Assembly: GCA_003214855.1 (NCBI GenBank) | Contig: QCLC01000012.1 | Span: 1-46,038, forward strand | Direction of reading: 5' to 3' | Origin: Prochlorococcus sp. AG-412-I05 | GTDB taxonomy: Bacteria; Cyanobacteriota; Cyanobacteriia; PCC-6307; Cyanobiaceae | Length of the DNA stretch: 46,038 nucleotides | Shown here: piece by piece, positions 45,902 to 46,038 of the stretch | Layout: each line of letters opens with the position of its first letter | How positions within the stretch are numbered: the first letter of the stretch is position 1 | The notes under the pieces: model-generated | Databases searched by the model: none | What the model was told of the DNA's origin: nothing | Seen by the model: the letters and a program-made list of their open reading frames with translations, nothing else | Translations under genes and position numbers: made by a program

Positions 45902-46038
45902 TCATCCTGAGGGCTGATGCCGAAGGATATGGGCTCCAGATGCATTCAATTTGGTTTCAATTCCGTCATAACCGCGATCGAGGTGGTTGAGGCCATCAAC
46001 TTGACTGATGCCGCGTGCGGCAAGACCTGCTAAAACTA
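45902..46038 (-). CDS. murA: UDP-N-acetylglucosamine 1-carboxyvinyltransferase, C-terminal end
   Basis: Only the last 44 codons are in the window; the 5' part lies beyond 46038. [19 protein letters not shown] followed by [16 protein letters not shown] matches the MurA C-terminus (usual form HLDRGYE...KL..LGA). It catalyses the first committed step of peptidoglycan synthesis. It ends 23 bp before the tRNA-Leu gene on the same strand. Confidence 0.9.
   Translation of the reverse strand, partial: VLAGLAARGISQVDGLNHLDRGYDGIETKLNASGAHILRHQPSG

Overview
The window looks like a chromosomal segment of a marine picocyanobacterium, most likely a low-light (LLIV, MIT9313/MIT9303-like) Prochlorococcus or a close Synechococcus. 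This rests on a catalytically dead ClpR next to ClpP, FtsZ with an IPEFLRKR tail, cyanobacterial families DUF4912 and DUF4359, a lumen-type pentapeptide-repeat protein, and compact housekeeping operons. The genus call is inference from gene content; no database was searched.

Two compositional zones are obvious by eye. Positions 1 to about 17,100 are AT-rich and accessory. They begin with the 3' end of a tandem TPR gene, a small Mrr-N-like winged-helix gene, a Cys-rich unknown protein, an AlpA-type regulator and a P4-type integrase that has lost its catalytic domain. In that integrase the missing part is replaced, in frame, by a 181-bp duplicate of the winged-helix gene. Then come neuD-neuC-neuB (nonulosonic acid synthesis, minus strand), a divergent plus-strand operon (acyl carrier protein, radical SAM enzyme, SDR, split transketolase N and C subunits), and a convergent minus-strand operon (adenylating ligase, LuxE-like acyl-protein synthetase, LuxC-like acyl reductase, FabZ-like hotdog protein). 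The head of that last operon is a graveyard of broken genes (SGNH hydrolase, SDR, second adenylating enzyme).

The combination of ACP, adenylation, LuxE/LuxC (acid to aldehyde) and split transketolase (adds a C2 ketol to an aldehyde) beside neuBCD is the most interesting part of the window. It suggests a cell-surface glycan or lipid pathway in which an activated acyl chain is reduced to an aldehyde and extended by a ketol unit. There is no luxAB luciferase.

From about 17,100 to the end the DNA is higher in GC and mostly core. It holds a TVP38 membrane protein, a DUF4912 protein, fused 5-oxoprolinase/hydantoinase, a GT4 glycosyltransferase with a polyprenyl-phosphate sugar transferase, cbiB, an MFS-like transporter, ilvC, clpP-clpR, a PIN/TRAM membrane protein, hemW, panB, SRP RNA, and a division and wall block (ftsZ, ftsQ, ddl). 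It continues with miaB, tRNA-His, DUF4359 plus a cytosine-deaminase-like amidohydrolase, a GlcD-like flavoenzyme, a pentapeptide protein, argD-folC behind tRNA-Leu, and the 3' end of murA. Translational coupling by 4-nt ATGA/GTGA overlaps recurs and was used to set several starts.
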